Shown here piece by piece: positions 7,074-15,092 of a stretch of DNA of 21,751 bases (within the stretch, counting starts at the first letter, position 1; each line of letters starts with the position of its first letter). The position numbers and the translations under genes were made by a program. The DNA is from JAHHLP01 sp041609895 (lineage in GTDB: Bacteria > Bacteroidota > Rhodothermia > Rhodothermales > JABDKH01): contig JBFIPX010000037.1 of assembly GCA_041609895.1 (NCBI GenBank), positions 1 through 21,751 on the forward strand, given 5' to 3'. Under the pieces are notes generated by a model. That model did no database searches. It saw only the letters and a program-made list of their open reading frames with translations, and had not been told where the DNA came from.

Positions 7074-7085
7074 CCGCTCGAGCGG
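7074..7085. repeat. 12-base perfect palindrome between two minus-strand genes
   Basis: CCGCTCGAGCGG is its own reverse complement. It lies in the 55-base gap between the Cys-rich protein gene and the PurD-like gene. It could be a small hairpin that affects mRNA processing or a protein-binding site. No T-run follows it on the minus strand, so it is not a convincing terminator. Confidence 0.3.
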
Positions 7086-7092
7086 TGACGGC

Positions 7093-7689
7093 TCATATCA
7101 GCAGGACCCTTTTCGCGAATATGTCCTCGAGTTCGGGTGGGATCCCGAGGTGCTCGTCACTAAAGCCGTTCAACTCATCGATGGTTGCATTCGAGAGAAG
7201 ACTCACCACCTCGTCGATGGCGGTGCCGCCTATTGCGTATGGGACATACCCGAACAGCATGTCGGAGCCGTCGCATTGACAGAGAATCTGATACTCCTGC
7301 ATGGCGGACGTTCGCTCGCCCGTTACGACGCATCGCCCGATCCATTCGTCGACATCCAGCTTGCCGTCCGAGAGGAGAGCTTCGCGGCGCTTCACAAGGT
7401 CGGTCCGCTCCGCGAAGTAGGCGTCGATTCTCTGCTTGGATTCCGCAGACAGCGTTTCAGACAATGCGTCCCTGCATTCAAGGCAAAGGGCATACTCGAA
7501 GACCGTATCCCGCGCCTCAAATCCCTTGTAAGAGCGAAAAGCTTTCTCGACGATGTATTGCGTCCCGTCTTCCAGAAGATGTCTTCCGCAATCAATGCAC
7601 TCCGCGAAAGGCTCCTGCGTGGCGTCCGAATAGAATACTCTCGGTACCGGGACGAACTCGTTAATGATATACAGGTCCGGCAGATCCAT
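7093..7689 (-). CDS. Cys-rich (zinc-ribbon-like) protein of unknown function
   Basis: This 198-residue acidic, soluble protein has no signal peptide or membrane segment. Cys31/Cys34 (CIDC) and Cys69/Cys72 (CLEC) form two CXXC pairs about 35 residues apart, the spacing expected of one zinc-binding site with a long insert. Further Cys lie at 120, 137 and 139 (CQC). A charged helical segment (about 75-105) follows the second pair, and the C-terminal third is hydrophobic and globular-looking. I do not recognise a named family. It precedes the PurD-like gene by 55 bases on the same strand, so co-transcription is likely. ATG 7689 is the only reasonable start; there is no Shine-Dalgarno. Confidence 0.72.
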   Translation of the reverse strand: MDLPDLYIINEFVPVPRVFYSDATQEPFAECIDCGRHLLEDGTQYIVEKAFRSYKGFEARDTVFEYALCLECRDALSETLSAESKQRIDAYFAERTDLVKRREALLSDGKLDVDEWIGRCVVTGERTSAMQEYQILCQCDGSDMLFGYVPYAIGGTAIDEVVSLLSNATIDELNGFSDEHLGIPPELEDIFAKRVLLI

Positions 7690-7928
7690 GAATCAATTTT
7701 GAGTCTCTGGCGCTTTCAACGATTTAGATCCCGCGTGTTTCCACGATTTGCGACCACCTGCGATGCGCGAGTGAGGATCGTGCATATCACGCAAATGACG
7801 TGAAGGCCCGATTGGATTCATGTCATCGAATCTACGATCCGCGCCATTATTCGACAGGGCTTTTCGCAGGTTAAGCCTACTGGTGCCAAGCGTCCGGACG
7901 TGGATCTCGGATCAAAGTCGGAACCGCG

Positions 7929-8564
7929 CTATCCGGTGGTCGAGCTGGGACCGATCCCGATCGTGTTGCGTAATTGAATTAGTTGCTGGCCGGCTGCGTC
8001 AAGGCTCGGCCCGAAGGCAATCAGACCCCCCTCGTGCCCGCCCATGTTGACGACCGTTGAGGCATCTACGGGTACGTGGGACAGGACACGCGCCATCTCG
8101 TTGGCCATCTCCGGTGTGCCTGCCTCGACATCGGATGACGTGCGCGTGAGAGTCCGAGCTGAAGCCGTCCACAGTTGTGCATTATGAACGTGGATGACGC
8201 CGCCGACGTCGGCCCGCGAGCGATAAACGATTCCATGCGTGAGCGACTCGGACGACGCGCGGACGGGCCCGCGGCACGCGACCCAGTTGCGCTGTATGCT
8301 GAAGTCAGTAACCACAGAAAGGTGCGTCGGCGTCAATGATCGTATCGCGCCTGTTTGCGAACCGGTGACGACGAACTGGTTGAGTTCGCCAGCGCGACGT
8401 ACAGAGATGTTTCCGAACCCGATGCCGTCCTCACTGACGCCGATAAGCCCGATAGCGAAGAGCTTTTGTCGCCAGGCAATCAGGCTCCGAATCACTGGTT
8501 CGTCGTCCGGTGGCGGTCCCTTCGTCCACCTGCAGTTGAACTGTATGACTCCCCGCTCGATCAA
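7929..8564 (-). CDS. Class II aldolase/adducin-family protein (MtnB- or Ald2-like)
   Basis: This 211-residue zinc-dependent aldolase or dehydratase has the family motifs in order: GFGNISVR (49-56), VTGSQTG (66-72, phosphate binding), ASSES with Glu106, HVH (His125, His127) and GGHEGGLIAFG with His177 as third metal ligand. It begins with TTG 8564, which overlaps the stop of mtnA (TTGA), so the two are translationally coupled. In methionine salvage MtnB dehydrates methylthioribulose-1-phosphate, the product of MtnA. In the 'DHAP shunt' the related Ald2 cleaves the same type of sugar phosphate to dihydroxyacetone phosphate and an aldehyde. Sequence alone does not separate these, and no kinase, phosphorylase or later salvage enzyme lies next to it. 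Confidence 0.85.
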   Translation of the reverse strand: MIERGVIQFNCRWTKGPPPDDEPVIRSLIAWRQKLFAIGLIGVSEDGIGFGNISVRRAGELNQFVVTGSQTGAIRSLTPTHLSVVTDFSIQRNWVACRGPVRASSESLTHGIVYRSRADVGGVIHVHNAQLWTASARTLTRTSSDVEAGTPEMANEMARVLSHVPVDASTVVNMGGHEGGLIAFGPSLDAAGQQLIQLRNTIGIGPSSTTG

Positions 8565-9715
8565 CGGTCTTTGGACTCAGGAAAGAGTGATCGCAGACCG
8601 GACTCGCTGGCCGGGCACACTCCGCGTTCTGTGATGAATGCCGTTACGAGTTTTGACGGCGTCACGTCAAAGGCGTAGTTGGCCGCACTACTTCCTTCGG
8701 GCGTAAGACGTACTGACGTGGTTGCACCGTCTTTCGCGCTCCCGCTGACGTAATGCACCTCGTCGGCGTCCCTCTCCTCGATCGGAATGTCGGAGGGCCG
8801 GTCAACCGACCAGTCGATGCTCGATGAAGGCAACGCTACATAGAACGGGATGTTATTGTCCGCCGCGGCAAGAGCTTTGAGGTACGTACCGATCTTATTT
8901 ACGACATGACCATGACGGGTAGTCCGGTCAGTGCCAACGAGAACGAGATCTACTTGGCGCTGCTGCATCAGATGCCCCCCTGCATTATCTGTGACGACGG
9001 TGTGCGGTACGCCATGTGCACCTAGCTCCCAGGCTGTCAGGCGGGCACCCTGATTCCGCGGCCGCGTTTCGTCTACCCATACGTGAAGCTTCAGCCCCCG
9101 ATCGTGGCCGAGGTAGATAGGGGCCGTCGCCGTCCCGTAGTCGATGCAGGCGAGCCAGCCCGCATTGCAATGCGTGAGTATGTTGAGAGGGCCGTCCGTT
9201 TTTTCTGCGGCAGCCTCTATGATCTGAAGCCCCGATTCGCCGATCAGACGGCAGCGATCGAGCTCGTCGTCCATGATACGGTTCGCCGCTTTCCGTGCGG
9301 CGTCGATCTTCCCTTCGGAATCGGTTGCGCGCAGTACGGCGTCCCGAACGTAGTCGGCAGCCCATGCAAGGTTGACAGCCGTTGGACGGGCCTCCTTCAG
9401 GTGGTCGGCGGCGTGGACTACCGCCGTGTCGACCTCATCCCGTGTCTTTGCCTGCCGCGCCGCCAGGTAGACCCCACATCCTGCCGCGGCTCCGATCAAT
9501 GGCGCGCCCCTGACATGCATCTCCCGAATAGCCCGGAAGACCGACTCAACCGTTTCAAGGTCTTCCACTACGAGCTTGTGGGGAAGATGTCGCTGATCGA
9601 TCACACGAACTCCGGGATGCTCGTGAGCCCACCAGAGGGAATGATATGGTTCGCCGTGGATTAGGATGTTTGTTTCGATTGAAACACTTCCCGAACGATG
9701 CGCACGAAGGGTCAT
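8561..9715 (-). CDS. mtnA: S-methyl-5-thioribose-1-phosphate isomerase
   Basis: This 384-residue enzyme of the MtnA/eIF2B-alpha-like fold isomerises methylthioribose-1-phosphate to methylthioribulose-1-phosphate. Visible landmarks are HVRGAPLIGAAAG (67-79), the catalytic Cys183 in LTHCNAG, VDETRPRNQGARLTAWEL (214-231), TDNAGGH (242-248) and the catalytic Asp263 in GTDR, followed by NKIGTY. Cys and Asp are about 80 residues apart, as in B. subtilis MtnA (C160, D240). The usual GADRI is GTDRT here, a mild change. The N-terminus is about 20 residues longer than typical, but no other ATG, GTG or TTG start is available. It sits upstream of, and overlaps, a class II aldolase, which fits consecutive pathway steps in the cytoplasm. 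Confidence 0.93.
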   Translation of the reverse strand: MTLRAHRSGSVSIETNILIHGEPYHSLWWAHEHPGVRVIDQRHLPHKLVVEDLETVESVFRAIREMHVRGAPLIGAAAGCGVYLAARQAKTRDEVDTAVVHAADHLKEARPTAVNLAWAADYVRDAVLRATDSEGKIDAARKAANRIMDDELDRCRLIGESGLQIIEAAAEKTDGPLNILTHCNAGWLACIDYGTATAPIYLGHDRGLKLHVWVDETRPRNQGARLTAWELGAHGVPHTVVTDNAGGHLMQQRQVDLVLVGTDRTTRHGHVVNKIGTYLKALAAADNNIPFYVALPSSSIDWSVDRPSDIPIEERDADEVHYVSGSAKDGATTSVRLTPEGSSAANYAFDVTPSKLVTAFITERGVCPASESGLRSLFPESKDR

Positions 9716-9767
9716 GCATGCATTGATCGAGCAGGGCCTTATCAGATTTTTTCAGGGTCTTTCCCTG

Positions 9768-10130
9768 ATGCCTCGTTACGTCCACGCGTGGCTCTTCGTT
9801 CTGGCAACCGTCAATATAGTACCCGCTTTGTGGTGGCTCGAGCATCCAGTAGCAGGCATTGTGCTTGCCGTTTTCGTCGTCAACTTTGTGCTTATGGTGA
9901 TACTGACGTGGCGGTTTGGTTTCACCCGAATTCTCGGTCTAGGTCACTTTCCCTGGTTTTTGCTTAACGTGGTTCTGCTTTACGGGCTCACTACCGTACC
10001 GCCAGGCAGCATGCAAAGCTGGATATTCGCCGTCATCGCGGTCAACTCGGTATCCCTGGTGATTGACACGGCAGACGTGATCCGGTGGCTTCGGGGAGAC
10101 AGGGAGGTGCTGGTCAAAGGGCTTGACTAG
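9768..10130 (+). CDS. Small four-helix membrane protein of unknown function
   Basis: From ATG 9768 this gives 120 residues beginning MPRYVHAWLF. It has four hydrophobic helices (about 6-24, 28-48, 59-72, 84-105), consistent with an integral inner-membrane protein. Short motifs FTRILGLGHFPWF and SLVIDTADVIRWLRGD lie between or after helices. I know of similar uncharacterised proteins of this size but no function. The frame is open back to 9666 with other ATGs at 9666 and 9714. The 9714 start would overlap the mtnA start codon on the other strand. 9768 has AGGG 10 bases upstream and places the first helix at the N-terminus, so I prefer it. Confidence 0.65.
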   Translation: MPRYVHAWLFVLATVNIVPALWWLEHPVAGIVLAVFVVNFVLMVILTWRFGFTRILGLGHFPWFLLNVVLLYGLTTVPPGSMQSWIFAVIAVNSVSLVIDTADVIRWLRGDREVLVKGLD

Positions 10131-10221
10131 AAATCCGCCGATCATTTGGCGTACCTTCAATACAGTGCGCCCGCGCGAGCACCCAATACTTTCTCCCACA
10201 GACCCACGCAACGCTTTCGTC

Positions 10222-10698
10222 TTGACGAAGTCCGCTCCGTTTGCCGTACGATTGGTCGTTCCCGGGTTGCTCGTTTTGCTCCTGGTCGCTACTGGCTGCG
10301 ATTCATCAATTCGGCCACCGGAGTCAATTGAGCCCGGGTTCATAAGAGCAGACATTACATACGTGTCGGACTGGCCTCCGGCCAATCAGTTCGTCGACCT
10401 TCGTTTCGTTGCGATGCGTTTCGTGCCTCAGGATACAACGGACTTTCTGCAGCTCAATCGACTCGAGTTCAGTGAAGGACTGCAGTATGGAGTTGCGTCT
10501 CAAACCGTTGTTCTGGAGGATGTCGTCCTGGGCACATACCCGTTCGCTGTCGTGGCGAGACAAAGAACATCGGACATACTTTCATGGGAGGCCATGGGCA
10601 TCTATGAAGAGGGCGGAGGCATCTTTCAGGTCAACTCCGCGGAAACCTCTCGGGTCGCTATCACCGTGGACTTCGCCAACCGGCCGGACTTTCCGTGA
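10222..10698 (+). CDS. Lipoprotein partner of the downstream TonB-dependent receptor
   Basis: The mature part is a compact beta-rich domain of about 130 residues after a clear lipoprotein signal: basic n-region, hydrophobic VVPGLLVLLLV and lipobox VATGC. TTG 10222 gives a 25-residue signal peptide. A TTG at 10123 in the same frame would add 33 residues and overlap the previous stop, but gives an implausibly long n-region. Features include DWPPANQFVDLRFVAMRF and a closing VDFANRPDFP. I recall such proteins next to TonB receptors with a carboxypeptidase-regulatory domain in Bacteroidota. Its stop overlaps the receptor start (GTGA), so it is coupled. It is probably a surface or periplasm-facing accessory of the receptor; the ligand is unknown. 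Confidence 0.72.
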   Translation: MTKSAPFAVRLVVPGLLVLLLVATGCDSSIRPPESIEPGFIRADITYVSDWPPANQFVDLRFVAMRFVPQDTTDFLQLNRLEFSEGLQYGVASQTVVLEDVVLGTYPFAVVARQRTSDILSWEAMGIYEEGGGIFQVNSAETSRVAITVDFANRPDFP

Positions 10699-12986
10699 GG
10701 TGTGTCTCAGCCATATCGCGTCCCCTACTGACTGCCCTCGTATGCGTGGCTTTTGTGCTTGGCGGATCTCGGGTAGCCGACGCGCAAACCGAAAGGGTTT
10801 TCGGACAGGTCACCGACGCCTCGGGCGTAGCGCTCCCCGGCGTAAATGTGTTTATTGTTGGAACGACGCGGGGATCGACCTCTGCCGTTGACGGACGGTA
10901 TGAGATCGCGCTACCGGGGAGCGGACAGTATGACGTTGTGGCGTCGGCAGTCGGTTTCCGGAGGATCTCCAAGGTTGTAAACGTCGCAACCGGTGAAACC
11001 GCTCGAGCCGACTTTGTCCTCGAAGAGGTGGTCCTCGAAACCGGTGAGGTGGTCGTTACTGCATCGCGACGCGCTCAGCTGGCGACGACCGTTCCGGCAA
11101 GCATCACGGTGCTGTCCGCTCGCGAAATCGAGGCCCGGAACTCAATTCGACTGGACGATGCCCTGCGTTACGTGTCCGGACTTCAGATGCAGGACAATCA
11201 GGTTAACCTCCGCGGCTCCAGCGGCTTCGCCTACAACACGGGCAGCCGCGTGCTGCTTCTCCTCGATGGTTCACAGATCCTGTCGCCGGACACCGACGGC
11301 GTCCCGCTCGACATTGTCCCCATGACCCAGGTGGATCAGATCGAAGTTTTGAAAGGTCCCGGATCAGCGCTCTACGGGAGTGGTGCCCTTGGCGGAGTGA
11401 TCAACGTCATCACTAAGAAGTACCCGAATCAGCCGCGTACGAGCATCCAGTCGTATGGAGGATTCTACGAGAAGGCCAAGCACGGCGAGTGGCGCGCGGG
11501 ATGGGCCGGGGCCGACGACCTGCGGTGGTTCGCGGGCGTCCGATTCGACCATTCAAGAAGCTTCGGCTCGGGTGGAGCATGGATTAGTCTGACGTACCGA
11601 AAGGATATCGGCTACATGAACTTCCAGCAGAACGAGTACATCCAGGGCTACGGGAAGATCGGTATGCAATTCAGCGATCGACTCCAGGGCGACGTGCTCT
11701 TCGGAGCACTGTTCCGCGAGAAAGACAGCTTCCTCTTTTGGAATGGACTATCGGATGCGCTCAATCCAGGCTCGCTATCCATCACGCAGTCTTCGGTGCC
11801 CACTGGCTCCAACGACAACTTCTCGAACCAATTCAGCTTTCTACCTACACTGCGGTTCCTGCCAACTTCGAACTCACTTCTAACTGGTCGCCTGCGACTT
11901 TTCGGTACCGTGATTCGGCCTATCGATGACGATACCGGTGAAGTCAAATCGCTGAGCGATGGTACGTGGGGAGTTCGGTATGGTGGAGAGATTCAATATT
12001 CCGCTACGGTAGCACGCGCGGGGACGGTTACGGCTGGAACCAGCTTTGACGCGAACACCACGCGATCGTCGTTCTTCCGGACACGCGACGGTGACGAGTT
12101 GGGTAGCCAACCCGAGATTGCTGCATTCGGACAGTGGGAGACGGACCTCACGCGAAGTGCAGCTCTCGTTGCAGGTCTTCGGTACGACCTGTATCGCGTC
12201 GATGCGACCGAAACGGTCACCCGGCTGAGTCCCAAGTTGGCCGTTTCGCAATCGTTTGGTGACGGTCTCGTGGCACGATTGGCCGGCGGAATGGGGTTTC
12301 GCGTTCCGAGTCTTGCCGAGCGCTTTACCGACGATCAGAGCTTCATCCCCATTTTCCGGAACCCGCGGCTTAAGCCCGAGACGAGCTCCAGCATTGAAGG
12401 AGGTCTCCGCGGGTGGTTGACGACCGGAAGTGTTCTTCAGGGGCTCGAGTGGGATGTTGCCGCTTTCTGGAACACCTACGACAATCTCATCGAGCCGCGG
12501 TTTGTGAACGGCATATCCAGCGAGGGCGAGCGCGTCGTAGGATTCCAGTTTGTGAATCTGGACGAAAGCCGGATCGCCGGCCTGGAGGTAACCCTGTCGG
12601 GCGTCGCACTTAAGGAGCGTGTCAGGATAACATTCGGCTACACCTACCTGGACACGGAAGATGCGGAGGGCGAGGACCTGCCCTACCGTCCAAAGCACCT
12701 TGTCGTCACCGGTGCGACCGCAACGCTTAGCCGATGGCTCGACGCAGGGATTGACTATCGCTTTGCCAGCATTCCCGACAAAATTGATTCTGATTTCGCC
12801 ATCTTCGTCCCGGATGCGAGCGTTCTTGAGAACACGCACGTAACGGATGCCAGGGTAATCGCCCGTTGGAAGAGCTTGACCGCGTCGCTGATTCTCTCGA
12901 ATGTTTTCGACTACTACTACCTCGAGCGACCTGCGCTGCTCGCGCCGCCACGTAGCGTTACGCTTAAGCTGCAGATCGACCTCTAG
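10695..12986 (+). CDS. TonB-dependent outer-membrane receptor with carboxypeptidase-regulatory N-domain
   Basis: This 763-residue protein has a signal peptide (1-30, ADA before Gln31) and a carboxypeptidase-regulatory-like beta-sandwich (about 33-110: VFGQVTDASGVALPGVNVFI). A TonB-box-like EVVVTASR (118-125), a plug domain (about 128-242, with DQIEVLKGPGSALYGSGALG) and a 22-strand-type barrel (about 250-763) follow. Such receptors take up iron chelates, vitamins or oligosaccharides using TonB-ExbBD energy. The ligand cannot be read from sequence, and there is no SusD partner, so glycan uptake of the Sus type is less likely. Start GTG 10695 overlaps the lipoprotein stop. The C-terminus (KLQIDL) lacks the usual final Phe. 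The next gene follows after 6 bases. Confidence 0.92.
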   Translation: MRCVSAISRPLLTALVCVAFVLGGSRVADAQTERVFGQVTDASGVALPGVNVFIVGTTRGSTSAVDGRYEIALPGSGQYDVVASAVGFRRISKVVNVATGETARADFVLEEVVLETGEVVVTASRRAQLATTVPASITVLSAREIEARNSIRLDDALRYVSGLQMQDNQVNLRGSSGFAYNTGSRVLLLLDGSQILSPDTDGVPLDIVPMTQVDQIEVLKGPGSALYGSGALGGVINVITKKYPNQPRTSIQSYGGFYEKAKHGEWRAGWAGADDLRWFAGVRFDHSRSFGSGGAWISLTYRKDIGYMNFQQNEYIQGYGKIGMQFSDRLQGDVLFGALFREKDSFLFWNGLSDALNPGSLSITQSSVPTGSNDNFSNQFSFLPTLRFLPTSNSLLTGRLRLFGTVIRPIDDDTGEVKSLSDGTWGVRYGGEIQYSATVARAGTVTAGTSFDANTTRSSFFRTRDGDELGSQPEIAAFGQWETDLTRSAALVAGLRYDLYRVDATETVTRLSPKLAVSQSFGDGLVARLAGGMGFRVPSLAERFTDDQSFIPIFRNPRLKPETSSSIEGGLRGWLTTGSVLQGLEWDVAAFWNTYDNLIEPRFVNGISSEGERVVGFQFVNLDESRIAGLEVTLSGVALKERVRITFGYTYLDTEDAEGEDLPYRPKHLVVTGATATLSRWLDAGIDYRFASIPDKIDSDFAIFVPDASVLENTHVTDARVIARWKSLTASLILSNVFDYYYLERPALLAPPRSVTLKLQIDL

Positions 12987-12992
12987 ATACGC

Positions 12993-13769
12993 ATGAGGAT
13001 AAAGGTTGCAACGTGGAACGTGAACTCTGTCAAGGCAAGACTCGAACGGCTCCTCGCCTGGCTCGAAAAGGCCGAGCCCGACGTCGTGTGTCTGCAGGAG
13101 CTCAAGGTAACCGACCCGAATTTCCCGGCTGACGCGCTTGCCGAGGCCGGCTACCACGCCGCCGTTCATGGTCAGCGAACGTATAACGGCGTCGCGATTC
13201 TAAGTCGGGAAGAGATCTCTGACATCAAGAGCGGAATGGGAGACGACGTTGATGACCCCCAGGCGCGAGTAATCCGTGCGGCAACCTATGGGATTGAGGT
13301 AGTCTCCGTGTACGTGCCGAATGGCCGCGAGGTAGGTTCCGACAAGTGGGAGTACAAACTCGACTGGCTCTTACGCTTCATGAGGTATTTGGACGAGAAT
13401 CTGTCGAAGGACAAGAAGGTCGCTATCGGCGGCGACTTCAACGTCGCTCCGGAAGATCGGGACGTGGCCAACCCGGACAAATGGAGGGAGTCAGTGCTGT
13501 GTCACGAGGGTGGGCGCGAGCGCCTTCAAAGTCTCATCGAGTGGGGCCTCGTTGACACGATTCGCCTGCATCATGATGGCGAAGGTCCGTACTCGTGGTG
13601 GGATTACCGCCGGCTCGCCTTTCCAAAGGGTGACGGCCTTCGGATCGACCATATTCTGGCGACGAAGAAGCTGGCAGATGCGTGCGTCGATGCGCACGTA
13701 GATCGAGATGAGCGTAAGGGTAAGAAGCCGTCTGATCATGCTCCCGTAGTTGCCGAGTTTGAGATTTAG
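12993..13769 (+). CDS. xthA: Exodeoxyribonuclease III / AP endonuclease
   Basis: This 258-residue cytoplasmic Mg-dependent enzyme of the exonuclease-endonuclease-phosphatase fold cleaves at abasic sites and degrades 3' ends in base-excision repair. All active-site elements are present: WNVNS with Asn9, QELK with Glu36, YVPNG with Tyr107, GGDFN with Asp148 and Asn150, LRIDHIL with Asp219, and SDHAP with Asp248 and His249. The length is normal for the ExoA/XthA family. ATG 12993 starts 6 bases after the receptor stop, and chrA follows 2 bases later, so it is probably read in one transcript with neighbours of unrelated function. Confidence 0.95.
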   Translation: MRIKVATWNVNSVKARLERLLAWLEKAEPDVVCLQELKVTDPNFPADALAEAGYHAAVHGQRTYNGVAILSREEISDIKSGMGDDVDDPQARVIRAATYGIEVVSVYVPNGREVGSDKWEYKLDWLLRFMRYLDENLSKDKKVAIGGDFNVAPEDRDVANPDKWRESVLCHEGGRERLQSLIEWGLVDTIRLHHDGEGPYSWWDYRRLAFPKGDGLRIDHILATKKLADACVDAHVDRDERKGKKPSDHAPVVAEFEI

Positions 13770-13771
13770 GG

Positions 13772-14971
13772 ATGGCGGGCGGATCGGAAGACGTCATAGG
13801 CCCGGTGGATAAGGGTAGTCGGGGTCCTCTCGGAGAGATCGCACGGCTCTTTTTGCGGCTCGGTTTTGTCGCCTTCGGAGGCCCGGCGGCGCACATCGCG
13901 ATGATGGAAGACGAGTTCGTCGTACGTCGTCGCTGGGTTGGACGCGAACACTTCCTTGACCTGGTCGGCGCGACGAATCTGATCCCCGGTCCCAATTCGA
14001 CCGAGATGACGATGCACCTCGGTTACGAACGGGCTGGTTGGCCGGGACTCTTCACTGCCGGAGCGTCCTTCATACTGCCGGCGGTCTCGCTGACCGCAGG
14101 GCTGGCGTGGCTGTATGTCAGGTACGGGGCCTTGCCGGAAGTGGAGCCGTTTCTCGTGGGAATCAAGCCGGCCGTAATTGTGATCATTGCCGGCGCCCTG
14201 TGGCGGCTGGGTCGGCAGGCCGTGACGGGTTGGCGCCTGGGTGTCATCGGGCTGGCCGTCGGTGCCGCCTCCCTGCTGGGCACGAATGAGGTTACGGCCT
14301 TGCTCGTCGGCGGCCTTGTCGGGATGATATGGCTTCGCGCGAGCGGTTCACCTAAGACGGACACTGCAGCCCGCTTCTTACCTATTCTATTTCAGGATAG
14401 CACGGCGGTGGCGGCCGGAGCAGCTGCGGCGGGTGCAGGTGTTGCTGTCTCGACGTGGAAACTGGGCCTCTTCTTCCTGAAAATCGGCGCTATCCTGTAC
14501 GGTAGTGGATATGTGCTCGTGGCGTTTCTCGAGGGCGGTCTCGTCAACGACTTCGGCTGGCTTACCGAGGCGCAGCTGCTGGATGCGATCGCCATCGGTC
14601 AGTTCACACCGGGTCCGGTATTGTCAACGTCGACCTTCATCGGATACCTGGTAGACGGACCCAGCGGGGCGGTCGTAGCTACGCTGGGCATCTTTCTTCC
14701 CTCATTTATTTTCGTGTTGATACTTAATCCTATCATTCCCAAGCTGCGCGAGTCCGCATGGGCGTCAGCATTTCTGGACGCGGTCAACGTGGCTGCCGTC
14801 GGACTGATGCTGACCGTGACCATCGAGCTTGCAGTGGTTACTCTCACCTCTCTGCCCGCTGCGATCGTCATTGTGGCGGCAGCGGTCGCCTTTTTTCGGT
14901 TTCGGCTCAGTGCGCCATGGCTCGTCGCAGGAGGGGCCTTGCTCGGCTGGATGGCCAGTCTCATTGCATAA
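13772..14971 (+). CDS. chrA: Chromate-transporter (CHR) family membrane protein, two-domain form
   Basis: This 399-residue inner-membrane protein consists of two homologous halves, the 'long-chain' CHR layout. The first half has FGGPAAHIAMME (35-46) and NLIPGPNS (69-76). The second has FLKIGAILYGSGYVLVAF and QFTPGP with PGP at 280-282. About ten hydrophobic helices are visible. ChrA proteins export chromate (taken up by sulfate permeases) by a proton-linked mechanism, but many CHR proteins lack a proven substrate. ATG 13772 is 2 bases after the xthA stop and is preceded closely by TTTAGGG; GTG 13805 is an alternative. No chrB regulator is nearby. Confidence 0.9.
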   Translation: MAGGSEDVIGPVDKGSRGPLGEIARLFLRLGFVAFGGPAAHIAMMEDEFVVRRRWVGREHFLDLVGATNLIPGPNSTEMTMHLGYERAGWPGLFTAGASFILPAVSLTAGLAWLYVRYGALPEVEPFLVGIKPAVIVIIAGALWRLGRQAVTGWRLGVIGLAVGAASLLGTNEVTALLVGGLVGMIWLRASGSPKTDTAARFLPILFQDSTAVAAGAAAAGAGVAVSTWKLGLFFLKIGAILYGSGYVLVAFLEGGLVNDFGWLTEAQLLDAIAIGQFTPGPVLSTSTFIGYLVDGPSGAVVATLGIFLPSFIFVLILNPIIPKLRESAWASAFLDAVNVAAVGLMLTVTIELAVVTLTSLPAAIVIVAAAVAFFRFRLSAPWLVAGGALLGWMASLIA

Positions 14972-15002
14972 GTGCGCACCAAAGCCGCTGAAACCGATAA
15001 AA

Positions 15003-15031
15003 AAGGCCATTCAAGGGCTTTGAAGTGCCTT
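15003..15031. other. Imperfect inverted repeat after chrA, terminator-like on the minus strand
   Basis: AAGGCCATTCAA (15003-15014) and TTGAAGTGCCTT (15020-15031) pair with one bulged base on each arm around a GGGCT loop. A run of six A (14999-15004) precedes it, so on the minus strand the hairpin is followed by a T-run. On the plus strand only TTAAGT follows. It may end chrA transcription weakly or block antisense transcripts. No minus-strand gene ends here. Confidence 0.35.
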
Positions 15032-15036
15032 AAGTA

Positions 15037-15092
15037 TGGGTCCCCCAAGTCGATACAATCGAGGATTTCGTACCTCTAATGTGGGTTACCCA
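15037..15092 (+). promoter_or_regulatory. Possible promoter/operator region of the 69-residue protein gene
   Basis: TACAAT (15054-15059) is one base from the sigma-70 -10 consensus, but no convincing -35 box lies 16-18 bases upstream. Two related 11-mers flank it: TGGGTCCCCCA (15037-15047) and TGGGTTACCCA (15082-15092). The second is a perfect palindrome whose last base is the A of the start codon. They may be paired operator sites. This is a weak call. Confidence 0.22.

Noticed and set aside
7057..7803. A 248-codon plus-strand frame opposite the Cys-rich protein
   Set aside because: The minus-strand frame has ordered CXXC pairs and natural composition; the plus frame has no motif.
7690..7928. 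The 239-base gap between the aldolase gene and the Cys-rich gene, checked for a small gene, RNA or repeat
   Set aside because: No convincing short frame, hairpin with T-run or repeat was seen; it probably holds the promoter of the Cys-rich gene.
11880..13169. A 429-codon open frame on the minus strand opposite the TonB receptor and xthA
   Set aside because: It runs antisense to two clearly identified genes, has no recognisable domain, and is rich in residues produced by reading GC-rich codons backwards.
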